Shown here one piece after another: positions 8,133-17,871 of a DNA stretch of 64,000 nt. The notes under the pieces were generated by a model that was given only the letters and a program-made list of their open reading frames with translations, had not been told where the DNA came from and did no database searches. The stretch is from NCBI GenBank assembly GCA_021792555.1, contig JAJYUL010000011.1:19228-83227 (forward strand), in the 5' to 3' direction. A program made the position numbers and the translations under genes. This stretch comes from Pseudomonadota bacterium. GTDB lineage: Bacteria > Pseudomonadota > Gammaproteobacteria > Steroidobacterales > Steroidobacteraceae. Positions within the stretch are counted from its first letter, which is position 1; every line of letters starts with the position of its first letter.

Positions 8133-11100
8133 ATGAAGGTTGTCAGTTCCTTGGTGGCTGCGGCGGCTTGTCTGACGCTGGCATCTCCGTTTGCACTGGC
8201 CGCGCAGGCCGGTCCCCAGCAGGAGAATTCCCACGGTCGCACGCTGCTGCCGATGCCGCTCAGCAGCACGTTTCATTTCCGTCAGCTCGGGCCGGCGCTC
8301 GCCGGCGGGCGGGTGACCGCCGTGGCCGGGGTGCCCGGCAATCCGGACATCTATTATGTGGGCGGTGCGGACGGGGGCGTATTTCGCACCGAGGACGGCG
8401 GGATCACCTGGAAGGCGCTCTTTCAGCACCGGCCGGTGGCCGCGATCGGCGCGCTGGCGGTCGATCCGCACAACCCTGCGGTGGTGTGGGTCGGCACCGG
8501 CGAGGCCAATATCCGCAACGACATCTCCTTCGGCGACGGGGTGTACGAGTCGACCGACGGGGGCGTGCACTGGCGCCACCTCGGCCTTGACGGCACGATG
8601 CAGATCTCGCGCATCCTGATCGACCCGCACCATCCGGACACGGTGTTGGTCGGCGCCATGGGCGATCCGTGGAAGAACAGCACCGAGCGGGGCGTGTACC
8701 GCACCACCAACGGCGGGGCGAGCTGGCAGAGGGTGCTTTACGTCGGTCCCGATGTGGGCATCGCGGACATGGCGATGGACCCGCGCAACCCCAACATCGT
8801 GTATGCAGCGACCTACCGCTTCCGGCGCGAGCCCTGGCACTATTCGGCCGGCGGCCCCGAGGATGCCATCTACAAGTCGGTCGACGGCGGGCTGAGCTGG
8901 AAGCGCCTCGCGGGTCACGGTCTGCCGAGCGGGGCGGTGGGGCGCATCGGGCTTGCCGTGGCGCCGAGCGCGCCCAATGTGGTGTACGCGGTGATCGGCA
9001 CCCATCAGGGCGTGCTGTGGCGGTCGGAGGATTCGGGCGAGAACTGGACGCTGGTCAGCAAGGATCAGTCGGTCGATGCGCGGCCGTTTTATTTCTCGCA
9101 CATCGCGGTCGATCCGAAGAACCCCAATCATCTCTTCGCGCTCTCGATGCGCCTGCTCACCTCGTACGACGGCGGGCGCACCTGGCACAAGATCGCCCGC
9201 TCGATCCACGTGGACAATCACGCGATCTGGATCGATCCGACCGGCAGCGGCCGGATCATCGAGGGCAACGACGGAGGCGTGGCACTGTCGCTCGATAACG
9301 GCCGGCACTGGGCGTTCGTGCACAACCTCGCCATCGAACAGTTCTATCACGTTGCCGTCGGCGGCGGCTTCTTCTATCAGGTCTGCGGCGGGCTGCAGGA
9401 CAACAATTCCTGGTGCGGCCCGGGCGTGAGCAAGGACCCGAGCGGCATCTCGAGCCGCGCGTGGTACGGCTTCAACGGCGATGACGGCATCTACGGCATG
9501 CCGGCCGCCGACAATCCGAACCTGATCTACAACGAGGGGCAGAACGGGGCGTACTTCATCTACAACCGCTCCGAGGAGCAGCTGCACGACATCCAGCCTT
9601 ACCCGCGCGACGACAACGGCCGGGGCGCGGACGGTGCGCGCTACCGGTTTGCCTGGGAAGCGGCGTTCGCGGTCTCGCCCGCGAACCCCAAGGTGCTCTA
9701 CGCCGGCGCCAATGTGCTGTTCAAGAGCAGCAACCGCGGGCGCACCTGGAAGGTGATCAGTCCCGATCTGACGCGCAACGACAGGGCCAAGCAGGGCCCC
9801 TCCGGGGGGCCTGTGATCCAGGACAACTCCGGCGCCGAATACTATGACGCGATTCTGACCATCAGCCCAGCCGAGTCCGACCCGCAGGTCATCTGGGTCG
9901 GCACCGATGACGGGCTCGTGCAGGTGACCCGCGATGGGGGCAAGCACTGGAGCAACGTCACGGCGAACATTCCGCACCTGGCCGGCTGGGGCCGCGTCGA
10001 GTCGATCGACGTTTCCCCGACGGACCCCGGCAGCGCGCTGATCGCGGTGGACCGGCACTTCAGCGGCGACTTCCGGCCGTATCTGTACCGTACGAGCGAT
10101 TACGGCAAGCATTGGACATCTGTGAGCGGCAACCTGCCGTCCGACGTCTATGCGCACGTCGTGCTGCGTGACCCACATAACCCCGACCTGTATTACGCAG
10201 GCCTGGAGAATGGCCTGTACGTGTCATGGGACGCCGGGCGCAAGTGGTACAAGTTCGGTCTCGGCCTGCCGGATGCGGCCGTTTACGACCTGGCCCTGCA
10301 GCGCCGCACCGACTCGCTGGTGGTCGCGACGCACGGCCGCGGCGTGTGGATCCTCGATGACCTCACGCCCTTTGAGCAGTGGAACGCGCACGTGGCGCAC
10401 AGCGCGCTCACGCTGTTCAAGCCCGAGGATGCGGTGCGCTTCTGGCCGTTCCAGCAGACCGAGTCGATGGGCGATGGCGCATTCTTCGGCCAGAACCCGC
10501 ATTACGGTGCGGCGTTCAACTACTATCTGGCGCACTCGGTGAAGCGGCCCGGGGAGCTCATCATCACCAACGCCAGCGGCCGGGTGGTGCGCATCTACAA
10601 GGGTCTGCACAAGGGCAAGCCCGTGCCGATGACTCCGCAGCCGGCCGGGGCGGCGCCGGCCGCGAACGGCGAGGTGCCGTGGGTGCCGGGCCAGGCCGGT
10701 CTGCACCGCATCTACTGGAACCTGCACGCGCAAGGTCCGGTGCGCTGGAGCTCCGCGCCGCAGTTCAACCGCGGACCGCACAACGGGGCGCTGTTGCCGC
10801 CGGGCACCTACACCGCGACCCTCAAGATCGGCGGGGCGAGCGCCTCGCAGACCTTCAGGGTGGTCAATGATCCGGCTTCGCACGGCACGCTGGAGGGCAT
10901 GACCGAGCGTTATCGGGTGACCGAGGCGGTGCTGCACGAGATCTCGCAGATCGACGTGGCCCTGAACCGGCTGCATGCGCTGGCCGTGCAGCTGAAGGGC
11001 CTGAAGGCGGCGGTGCGGGGGCTGCCCGAGCAGCGCTCGGCCGACGCGGCGATCGCCCAGCTCGAGCGGGCCCGTCACGCGGTGCTCCTGGAGCTCACCA

Positions 11101-11363
11101 GCGACGCCGGCTCATCGGAGTCGACGCTGTGGGTGCCGGATGGCATTCACGAGAAGCTGATCTCGCTGGAGGAGCTGCTGTGGGGCTCGGACAGGCCGGT
11201 CGATGCGGCCACGCTGCACGAGAAGGCGCACTACGACGCCGAGTACCGCAGCGCGCTCGGCGCTTACGATGAGTTCCTGAGCACGGCGGTCGCGAGCTTC
11301 AATCAGACCATGACCGGCGAGGGCCTGTCCGGAGTGGTCGGCGGGACGCCGCTCTCGCCCTGA
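8133..11363 (+). CDS. Large exported Asp-box (BNR) beta-propeller protein
   Basis: This is a 1,076-residue exported protein of the glycosyl-hydrolase-like BNR/VPS10 type. A signal peptide spans about residues 1-28 (hydrophobic core then ALAAQA). Eleven Asp-box-like motifs of the form S/T-x-D-x-G-x-x-W are visible, for example RTEDGGITW, ESTDGGVHW, KSVDGGLSW, VTRDGGKHW and RTSDYGKHW; these cap beta-propeller blades, so one or two propellers are expected. The C-terminal 300 residues hold an immunoglobulin-like part and a helical tail. Despite the usual database label, no glycosidase active site can be pointed to, and many relatives occur beside peptidases and permeases. That fits the M61 peptidases and APC permease that follow. 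The ATG at 8133 begins the signal peptide. Confidence 0.8.
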   Translation: MKVVSSLVAAAACLTLASPFALAAQAGPQQENSHGRTLLPMPLSSTFHFRQLGPALAGGRVTAVAGVPGNPDIYYVGGADGGVFRTEDGGITWKALFQHRPVAAIGALAVDPHNPAVVWVGTGEANIRNDISFGDGVYESTDGGVHWRHLGLDGTMQISRILIDPHHPDTVLVGAMGDPWKNSTERGVYRTTNGGASWQRVLYVGPDVGIADMAMDPRNPNIVYAATYRFRREPWHYSAGGPEDAIYKSVDGGLSWKRLAGHGLPSGAVGRIGLAVAPSAPNVVYAVIGTHQGVLWRSEDSGENWTLVSKDQSVDARPFYFSHIAVDPKNPNHLFALSMRLLTSYDGGRTWHKIARSIHVDNHAIWIDPTGSGRIIEGNDGGVALSLDNGRHWAFVHNLAIEQFYHVAVGGGFFYQVCGGLQDNNSWCGPGVSKDPSGISSRAWYGFNGDDGIYGMPAADNPNLIYNEGQNGAYFIYNRSEEQLHDIQPYPRDDNGRGADGARYRFAWEAAFAVSPANPKVLYAGANVLFKSSNRGRTWKVISPDLTRNDRAKQGPSGGPVIQDNSGAEYYDAILTISPAESDPQVIWVGTDDGLVQVTRDGGKHWSNVTANIPHLAGWGRVESIDVSPTDPGSALIAVDRHFSGDFRPYLYRTSDYGKHWTSVSGNLPSDVYAHVVLRDPHNPDLYYAGLENGLYVSWDAGRKWYKFGLGLPDAAVYDLALQRRTDSLVVATHGRGVWILDDLTPFEQWNAHVAHSALTLFKPEDAVRFWPFQQTESMGDGAFFGQNPHYGAAFNYYLAHSVKRPGELIITNASGRVVRIYKGLHKGKPVPMTPQPAGAAPAANGEVPWVPGQAGLHRIYWNLHAQGPVRWSSAPQFNRGPHNGALLPPGTYTATLKIGGASASQTFRVVNDPASHGTLEGMTERYRVTEAVLHEISQIDVALNRLHALAVQLKGLKAAVRGLPEQRSADAAIAQLERARHAVLLELTSDAGSSESTLWVPDGIHEKLISLEELLWGSDRPVDAATLHEKAHYDAEYRSALGAYDEFLSTAVASFNQTMTGEGLSGVVGGTPLSP

Positions 11364-11387
11364 GCGCGTGAAGCGGCATGCGGCCGC

Positions 11388-11424
11388 ACGCTCGGCGGCG
11401 CCTGCAAGGGCGTCCGCCGAGCGT
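11388..11424. terminator. Possible bidirectional terminator hairpin
   Basis: An 11-bp perfect stem (ACGCTCGGCGG with CCGCCGAGCGT) encloses a second CGCC/GGCG stem. It lies between the convergent Asp-box and APC permease genes, where a shared terminator is expected. There is no clear T-run after it, so confidence is limited. Confidence 0.4.
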
Positions 11425-11467
11425 CTCCTCGCGGCACGTGTCAGCGTGCTCAAGGGGCGCGCAGGCT

Positions 11468-12919
11468 TCAGCCCTCCGGCCCGCCGCCGCTGCAGCCGTC
11501 AACCACGTTCGGCCGAGCTTGCCCGGCGGGCTCGCCGTGCTCTGCCGCCAGACGCGGCGCCCAACCGCCGGGGCGTTTGCCGAGGGCGAATCGGTACCAC
11601 AGCAGCGCAGCGGCGAGCAGTGCGCCGAGGGCGAGCAGGCTCGGCCGCCCGATCGAGGCATCCGCCCAGTCTGCCGCGCCGAAGGCGAGCGCGAGCCCGA
11701 GACCGAGCAGCGGGGCGAGCGGGAACAGCGGCGAGCGCCAGCGGCCCTCACCGCCGGTGAGGCCCCTGGCCCGTCCGAGGAGCACCGCCACGCTGACGAG
11801 CCCCAGCCCGTAGACCACGAGTCCCGAGATGAACACCAGCAGCACGCGCTCGCTCAGCAGACAGCACGCCGCCGACAGCGCCCCGACCGTGAGGGTCGCG
11901 ATCCGCGGCGCACCGGAGCGTGCGTGCACCTTTGCCAGAGCCGCATTCACGCGGGCAGGGAAGACGCGATCGCGCGCGAAGCTGTAGCACAGTCGCGCGG
12001 CGAACATCATCTGGGCGATGAGCGCGTTGAATACGGCCAGGGCGACGACGGCGCTGAGCGCGATATCCGCTGCGCGGCCGCAGATGATGCGGATGAAGGC
12101 GCTGAAGGGTGCGCGGCTGCGGAAGACTGGCGCGTGGGCGCCTGCGCCGATGACCACCGCGAGGACCGGCAGCGCGATCGCGAGTGCCCCGAGCAGGCAG
12201 GCCGCGAGAATCACTCGCCCCATGTTGCGGTGCGGATCGATCAGTTCCTCGCCAAAGGCAATGGCCTGATTGCCGCCCACCGTGGCGAATGCCGCATTCA
12301 CCGCCCCGAGCGCAAGCGCGCCGGCTCCGACCGGCACCCAGCGCGCGCCCACGGGCAGGCGCGGATGCAGCACGGCGGCGAGCGCGCCGGGCGCCGGATG
12401 CGTGAACCCCGCGATCACCAGGGCGAGCACTGCGGCGAACTCGATGGTCAGGAACACTCCCGTGAGCAGCGCGCTGGCGCGCACGGCGAGCAGCGCGGCG
12501 GCGACCGAGAGCAGGACCGACCCATAGACGATCGGCGCTCGGGAGATCCCAGGCAGCACCTGGGCGCTGTAGGTGCCGATGAGCTTGGCCAGGTAGGCAT
12601 TGGTCGGCAGGACGATCGCCGCCCACAGCACGAGGCAGGCAAAACCCGCCGCAGGCCCGAGAATCGAGCCGACTGCGACATAATCGCCGCCGGCGTAGGG
12701 ATACGCCGAGCCGAGTTCCGCGTACACCATTGCCCACACCGCCGCGACGGCGATGCCGAGCGCAAACAGCGCCGCGGCTCCCGTGCCGCTCTGGCGCAGC
12801 ACGTCGGCGCCGGGGCCGTAGACGGAGAAGACCGGGGAGAGGCACGAGAGCGTGAGCAGCAGCGCATCGAAGGGAGTCAGGCGGCGCTGCAGGTGGGTCT
12901 CACAGGCCATTGTGCTCAT
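11468..12919 (-). CDS. APC-superfamily amino acid permease
   Basis: This is an inner-membrane amino acid/polyamine/organocation transporter of 483 residues with about twelve hydrophobic segments. The N-terminal block LTPFDALLLTLSCLSPVFSVYGPG and the following YAELGSAYPYAGGDYV are typical of the family: a broken first helix, then the conserved glycine- and tyrosine-rich TM3. The ATG at 12919 was chosen because it lies shortly before the first helix; the frame stays open to 12988, and another ATG at 12910 is equally usable. It is divergent from the first M61 peptidase gene, and uptake of amino acids released by such peptidases is a reasonable but unproven role. Confidence 0.85.
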   Translation of the reverse strand: MSTMACETHLQRRLTPFDALLLTLSCLSPVFSVYGPGADVLRQSGTGAAALFALGIAVAAVWAMVYAELGSAYPYAGGDYVAVGSILGPAAGFACLVLWAAIVLPTNAYLAKLIGTYSAQVLPGISRAPIVYGSVLLSVAAALLAVRASALLTGVFLTIEFAAVLALVIAGFTHPAPGALAAVLHPRLPVGARWVPVGAGALALGAVNAAFATVGGNQAIAFGEELIDPHRNMGRVILAACLLGALAIALPVLAVVIGAGAHAPVFRSRAPFSAFIRIICGRAADIALSAVVALAVFNALIAQMMFAARLCYSFARDRVFPARVNAALAKVHARSGAPRIATLTVGALSAACCLLSERVLLVFISGLVVYGLGLVSVAVLLGRARGLTGGEGRWRSPLFPLAPLLGLGLALAFGAADWADASIGRPSLLALGALLAAALLWYRFALGKRPGGWAPRLAAEHGEPAGQARPNVVDGCSGGGPEG

Positions 12920-13109
12920 AGGGGACTCGGATCCGGACCGATTGAGCGGAAGCTCAATTGCCCCCGCGCTTCGTCCCGTCGCGCGCACGGCTCATCGCAA
13001 TCATGCGCCGGAACGACACGCCCGTCTCCCGTCGCCGTGGCATAGTGATCTTTTTTCGCGCCGGCGGGCAACACGAGCCGGTGAACCATAACTGATGGAG
13101 GGGTAATCC

Positions 13110-15029
13110 GTGAAGCAATTCTTGATGCGCTCCGCGTTTGCGGCTGCGGCGCTCGGGCTGTGTGTCTCTGCAGGCGCTGCGGGCCTGATCCCCGAGCCCA
13201 ACGCCAATGCCGTGCCGTACGCCACCAAGGCCGATCCGGAGATTCTGGTGTTGGATGCCAGCACCGCGGGCCGGGGGTTTGCGACCTCGACCATGCAGAT
13301 ACCGGTCCGCCCCGGCCCGTTCACCTTCGTGTATCCGCAGTGGATTCCCGGCTACCACGCGCCGCACGGCCCGCTCGCTGATGTCTCGCAGATCAAGGTG
13401 AGCGCCGACGGCAAGCCGCTCACCTGGCGTCGCGACAAGGTGGACATGTACGCCTTTCACGTGACGGTGCCGCAGGGTGTGCACACGATCAAGGTGCAGT
13501 TCACCGTGCTGCTGAATGGCGGGGGAAGCCTCAGAGCCTCGCCCAACACCGCAGTGATAACCTGGACGCGCGTGCTGTTCTATCAGAACAACATCAATTA
13601 TCACCATTACTACGTCAAGCCGAGCATCATCCTGCCGAAGGGCTGGGGCTACAGCACGGCGCTCACCACGACGAGCCGCGAGGGCGAGCGCGTCAACTTC
13701 GCCGAGGAGCCGCTCACCTACGTGGGAGACTCGCCGCTTGACATGGGCCGCTACTACAAGAAGGTGCTGCTGTGGCATCACGGCAACGCCCACATGTGGC
13801 TCGACATGTTCGCCGATGCGCCGCAGGACCTCGACGTGCCGGCGAAGCTCCTCGCGGCCTACAAGAACGTGGCGCCTGAGGCGTTGGCGCTCTACGGCTC
13901 GCGGCACTGGTACAATTACCACGCGCTGCTGACACTTTCGAACAAGATCAGCTTCGAGGGCGTCGAGCATCACCAGTCGAGCGACAACCGGGCGCCGGCG
14001 GACTTCATGACGAACCCGAGCCAGCAGCTCGTCGGCGGTGATCTGATCACCCACGAGTTCTCGCACTCCTGGAACGGCAAGTACCGCCGGCCGTGGGACC
14101 TCACCACGGACAACTACCAGATCCCGCAGCGCACCGACCTGCTGTGGGTGTACGAGGGCATGAACCAGTATCTGGGCGATCTGCTGTCCTTCCGCGCCGG
14201 CATCCGTAAGCCGAGCCAGTATCCGCAGTACCTCGCGATGATCTACAGCCAGATGGCCACCGAGCCGGGGCGCGACACCACGCCGCTGATCGATCTGACC
14301 ACCGGCGCGCCTTATTACTACGATCAGGCAAGGGGAGAGTACTCCTCGATCCGGCGCACGGCCGGGGACTTCTACACCGAGGGCGAGCTGCTGTGGCTCG
14401 ATGTGGACACCATCATCCGCGCCAAGACCCACGGCAAGAAGTCGCTCGATACCTTCCTGCACCTGTACTCGCAGCCGAAGTTCACAGGCCCGATCACCAA
14501 GACCTACACGCGGGCGGACATCGAGCATCTGCTGAACGAGGTGGTGCCGTACAACTGGCATGCGTTCTTCCAGCGGCACGTCTATGAGGTCGCCAAGCTC
14601 CCGCCGACCGGGGAGCTGCGCCGCTCGGGCTGGCGTCTGGTGTACACCTCCAAGCCCAATCCGTTCATGGCGGCCGCGGAGGCGATGTATCACTTCGACA
14701 GCCAGTGGCTGACCTACGGCTTCACCATCAACAAGATGGGGGTGCTGGCCGATGTGCGCGAAGGCTCGCCCGCCTGGAAGGCCGGGATGGCACCGGGGAT
14801 GAAGATCGAGGCGGTCGACGGTCAGACTTTCACGCCGAAGGTGCTCAACTACGTGATGGTCCAGGCCAAGCGCCACGCCAAGCCGACGAAATTCGTCGTC
14901 TCGCAGGACGGCTGGTTCCATACGATCTGGGTCAGCTATTTCGGCGGACCGCGCTACCCGCACCTGGTGCGCATCCCCGGCACCGTGAACATGCTGGCGA
15001 AGATCATGGCGCCGCACGCCAAGCACTGA
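13110..15029 (+). CDS. M61-family (glycyl aminopeptidase-like) peptidase with PDZ domain, copy 1
   Basis: This is an exported zinc metallopeptidase of 639 residues. A signal peptide spans about residues 1-24. An N-terminal beta-domain is followed by the zinc site HEFSH (HExxH) near residue 314, with the third ligand expected from WVYEGMNQYLGD about 35 residues later. A PDZ-like domain lies near residues 540-625 (DVREGSPAWKAGMAPG). The start is GTG at 13110, supported by GGAGGGG eight bases before it. The paralogue 405 bp downstream is similar throughout, and bases 14064-14635 are identical to the paralogue's 16385-16956. A strong hairpin terminator follows the stop. Known M61 enzymes release N-terminal residues from peptides; the exact substrate is unknown. 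Confidence 0.88.
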   Translation: MKQFLMRSAFAAAALGLCVSAGAAGLIPEPNANAVPYATKADPEILVLDASTAGRGFATSTMQIPVRPGPFTFVYPQWIPGYHAPHGPLADVSQIKVSADGKPLTWRRDKVDMYAFHVTVPQGVHTIKVQFTVLLNGGGSLRASPNTAVITWTRVLFYQNNINYHHYYVKPSIILPKGWGYSTALTTTSREGERVNFAEEPLTYVGDSPLDMGRYYKKVLLWHHGNAHMWLDMFADAPQDLDVPAKLLAAYKNVAPEALALYGSRHWYNYHALLTLSNKISFEGVEHHQSSDNRAPADFMTNPSQQLVGGDLITHEFSHSWNGKYRRPWDLTTDNYQIPQRTDLLWVYEGMNQYLGDLLSFRAGIRKPSQYPQYLAMIYSQMATEPGRDTTPLIDLTTGAPYYYDQARGEYSSIRRTAGDFYTEGELLWLDVDTIIRAKTHGKKSLDTFLHLYSQPKFTGPITKTYTRADIEHLLNEVVPYNWHAFFQRHVYEVAKLPPTGELRRSGWRLVYTSKPNPFMAAAEAMYHFDSQWLTYGFTINKMGVLADVREGSPAWKAGMAPGMKIEAVDGQTFTPKVLNYVMVQAKRHAKPTKFVVSQDGWFHTIWVSYFGGPRYPHLVRIPGTVNMLAKIMAPHAKH

Positions 15030-15046
15030 GCGCCCGCAGCGCGTTG

Positions 15047-15082
15047 CAGGACCCGGACCTTGCGGTCCGGGTCCTGCTTTCT
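15047..15082 (+). terminator. Intrinsic terminator after M61 copy 1
   Basis: A perfect 13-bp stem (15047-15059 with 15064-15076) closes a TTGC tetraloop and is followed by CTTTCT. It lies 18 bp after the stop codon. It separates the two M61 genes, which therefore probably have their own promoters. Confidence 0.85.
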
Positions 15083-15433
15083 CTGCGCCGCCGATGCGCA
15101 GAGCGTCTCCCATCAGACCAGCTCCGCGACCGCAGCGGCCCGGGCCGCAAGCGGATCGGGCCGGACGCACCGTCCGGGCCTCTCGGGGACGTGTCCCCGC
15201 GGCAACATTCCTCGGATGAGCGTGCGGCGCGGCGCTCGCTCGGCAGGCTATGTACAAGAGCCGGCGCAACGCGCGCGCGGGCCGGTTCATGCCGGGACGG
15301 CGCGGCAAATCCTTCCTGTTGACTTGCGTGTGAGCCTGGCCTGGCTGGCGCGTGCGTGCCTTCCGAAGTAAGCTTGAGGATTATTCACGGCCGGTCGTTG
15401 CCGGCGGTGAGCCACAATGGAAAGGGGTTTATC
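15083..15433. other. Intergenic region between the M61 genes
   Basis: These 351 bp contain no credible gene. A near-perfect hairpin lies at 15158-15180 (CCGGACG arms) and a smaller one at 15185-15198 (GGGGAC/GTCCCC). TTGACT at 15319-15324 could be a -35 box, though no good -10 follows at standard spacing. The 13-mer TCCGAAGTAAGCT at 15362-15374 recurs upstream of the MFS gene at 18000. AAAGGGG near 15421 may serve as the ribosome site for the GTG at 15434. Confidence 0.4.
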
Positions 15434-17350
15434 GTGAAGTCCAAGTCCATTTGCTCGATGCTGGCAGTCGCCTCGCTCGGGCTGTGCGCGGCGGCCAGCG
15501 CCGCCGGCCTGATCCCCGAGCCCAATGCCAACGCCGTACCGTACGCGACGAAGGCCAATCCCGAGACGCTGGTGTTGGATGCCAGCACCGCGGCCCGCGG
15601 GTTCATGACCTCGACGATGGAGATTCCGGTCCGTCCCGGGCCGTTCACGTTCGTCTATCCGGAGTGGATTCCCGGCGAGCACGGTCCGACCGGTCCGCTG
15701 GCCGACATCTCGCAGTTGAAGGTGAGCGCCGACGGCAAGCCACTCACCTGGCGCCGCGACAAGGTGGACATGTACGCGTTTCACGTCGAGGTGCCGCGGG
15801 GCGTCACCTCCATCAAGGTGCGCTTCACGGTGCTGATGAACTCCCCCGACGTGATGTCGACGCCGAACGTCGGAGTGGTGAACTGGAACCGGGTGCTGTT
15901 CTACCAGAACAACATCAACTACCACAATTACTACATCAAGGCGAGCATCATCCTGCCGAAGGGCTGGGGCTTCGGCACGGCGCTCACCACGGCGAGCCGC
16001 GAGGGCGAGCGCGTCAACTTCGCCGAGGAGCCGCTCACCTACCTGGTCGACTCGCCGCTCGACATGGGCCGTTATTACAAGAAGGTCCTGCTGTGGCACG
16101 AGGGCAATGCCCATCAATGGCTCGACATGTTCGCCGATGCGCCGCAGGATCTCGACGTGCCGGCGAAGATCCTCGCGGCCTACAAGAACATGACGCCCGA
16201 GGCGCTGGCGCTGTACGGCTCGCGACACTGGTACAACTACCACTCGCTGCTCGCGCTCTCGAACAAGATCGGCTTCCAGGGCATCGAGCATCACCAGTCG
16301 AGCGATGACCGCGCGCCGGCGGATTTCATGACCAATCCGAAGTGGCAGCTGGTGGCCGGTGATCTGCTCACCCACGAGTTCTCACACTCCTGGAACGGCA
16401 AGTACCGCCGGCCGTGGGACCTCACCACGGACAACTACCAGATCCCGCAGCGCACCGACCTGCTGTGGGTGTACGAGGGCATGAACCAGTATCTGGGCGA
16501 TCTGCTGTCCTTCCGCGCCGGCATCCGTAAGCCGAGCCAGTATCCGCAGTACCTCGCGATGATCTACAGCCAGATGGCCACCGAGCCGGGGCGCGACACC
16601 ACGCCGCTGATCGATCTGACCACCGGCGCGCCTTATTACTACGATCAGGCAAGGGGAGAGTACTCCTCGATCCGGCGCACGGCCGGGGACTTCTACACCG
16701 AGGGCGAGCTGCTGTGGCTCGATGTGGACACCATCATCCGCGCCAAGACCCACGGCAAGAAGTCGCTCGATACCTTCCTGCACCTGTACTCGCAGCCGAA
16801 GTTCACAGGCCCGATCACCAAGACCTACACGCGGGCGGACATCGAGCATCTGCTGAACGAGGTGGTGCCGTACAACTGGCATGCGTTCTTCCAGCGGCAC
16901 GTCTATGAGGTCGCCAAGCTCCCGCCGACCGGGGAGCTGCGCCGCTCGGGCTGGCGCCTGGTGTACAACGCCAAGCCCAATCCGTTCATTCAGGCGCGCG
17001 AAGAGCTGATGCACATGAATTACCAGTGGCTCACCTACGGGTTCAACATCGGCAGGGGCGGCAAGCTCCTCGATGTGCGCGAGGGCTCACCGGCCTGGCA
17101 GGCCGCGATGGTGCCGGGCATGAAGATCGAGTCGGTGGACGGCCAGAGTTACACCCCGGGCGTGCTGAAGTACGTGCTGGTGCAGGCCGAGCACACCCAT
17201 CAGCCGACCACCTTCATCGTTTCGAAGGACGGCTGGTTCCGCACCATCAAGGTGAGCTACTTCGACGGTCCGCGTTATCCGCACCTCGTGCGGATCCCGG
17301 GCACGCCGAATCTGCTGGCGCGCATCATGGCGCCGCACGCCGGGCACTGA
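15434..17350 (+). CDS. M61-family peptidase with PDZ domain, copy 2
   Basis: This is the tandem paralogue of the preceding gene, 638 residues, with the same order of signal peptide, beta-domain, HEFSH zinc site, EGMNQYLGD helix and PDZ-like domain (DVREGSPAWQAAMVPG). The chosen start is GTG at 15434, which aligns with the GTG start of copy 1 and begins the signal peptide; the frame is open to 15356. The two proteins differ in the N-terminal and C-terminal thirds but are identical through the catalytic core, where even silent positions match over 572 bp. That pattern points to recent gene conversion. The different termini may give the two enzymes different substrates or partners. Confidence 0.87.
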   Translation: MKSKSICSMLAVASLGLCAAASAAGLIPEPNANAVPYATKANPETLVLDASTAARGFMTSTMEIPVRPGPFTFVYPEWIPGEHGPTGPLADISQLKVSADGKPLTWRRDKVDMYAFHVEVPRGVTSIKVRFTVLMNSPDVMSTPNVGVVNWNRVLFYQNNINYHNYYIKASIILPKGWGFGTALTTASREGERVNFAEEPLTYLVDSPLDMGRYYKKVLLWHEGNAHQWLDMFADAPQDLDVPAKILAAYKNMTPEALALYGSRHWYNYHSLLALSNKIGFQGIEHHQSSDDRAPADFMTNPKWQLVAGDLLTHEFSHSWNGKYRRPWDLTTDNYQIPQRTDLLWVYEGMNQYLGDLLSFRAGIRKPSQYPQYLAMIYSQMATEPGRDTTPLIDLTTGAPYYYDQARGEYSSIRRTAGDFYTEGELLWLDVDTIIRAKTHGKKSLDTFLHLYSQPKFTGPITKTYTRADIEHLLNEVVPYNWHAFFQRHVYEVAKLPPTGELRRSGWRLVYNAKPNPFIQAREELMHMNYQWLTYGFNIGRGGKLLDVREGSPAWQAAMVPGMKIESVDGQSYTPGVLKYVLVQAEHTHQPTTFIVSKDGWFRTIKVSYFDGPRYPHLVRIPGTPNLLARIMAPHAGH

Positions 17351-17366
17351 GGGCGGCATGCGATTC

Positions 17367-17403
17367 GCACGGCCCGGACCGAAAGGTCCGGGCCGTGCTT
17401 TCT
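17367..17403 (+). terminator. Intrinsic terminator after M61 copy 2
   Basis: A perfect 14-bp stem (17367-17380 with 17385-17398) closes a GAAA tetraloop of the stable GNRA type and is followed by TTTCT. It is 16 bp after the stop codon. It shares the CCGGACC/GGTCCGG core with the terminator of copy 1. Confidence 0.87.
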
Positions 17404-17508
17404 CGCCCTGCCGCCGGTGCCATCCGCAGCGGCGCAATCTGCTCGAGCAGCACTGTCCCGCGGGCACGCGCACGGCTCTTGCCGTGCGCTGCGCCGAGCG
17501 GCGGCTGT

Positions 17509-17871
17509 TCAGCGCGATTCGGCGTCGTCCGCGAGGGACGGCGGGTCGGTAACGTCGGGGTTGATGACCCCGAAGCGGGCCGGCGTGTAGGCGTAGAAGA
17601 GCCGCACTTTCTCGGCGTGCAGCAGATCGAGCAGCTTCTGCGCCTCCTCGGGGGTGGTGATGAACTCCACCTCGACGGTGAGCGAGCCGGCGAGCTCGAA
17701 GAACCGCGCCTCGTGCAGCATGTGATGACGGCCGAAGCCGGCCATCGCCTTGAACGCCGAGCCGCCGCGGATGCCGAGACGGTTGCCTTGCTCGAGCAGC
17801 CACTCCCACACCAGTCTGCCGTGGTGGCGGTGATCCTCGTGCACGTAGAAACGGAACAATGAACCCTGCAT
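17509..17871 (-). CDS. DUF190 (PII-like fold) protein
   Basis: This is a small cytosolic protein of 120 residues. Motifs characteristic of DUF190 are clear: RFYVHEDHRHHGRLVWEWLLE at the N-terminus, GGSAFKAMAGFGRHHMLHEA in the middle and FFELAGSLTVEVEFI after it. Structures of the family show a ferredoxin-like, PII-like trimer, and many members sit beside fluoride (CrcB) or other ion channels; no CrcB gene is in this window. Its role here is unknown, and a signalling function by ligand binding is inference from the fold. It is divergent from the yajR-like gene. Confidence 0.8.
   Translation of the reverse strand: MQGSLFRFYVHEDHRHHGRLVWEWLLEQGNRLGIRGGSAFKAMAGFGRHHMLHEARFFELAGSLTVEVEFITTPEEAQKLLDLLHAEKVRLFYAYTPARFGVINPDVTDPPSLADDAESR

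Noticed and set aside
14101..16652. Two identical 76-codon minus-strand frames inside the M61 genes
   Set aside because: They are identical only because of the 572-bp identical block; not genes.
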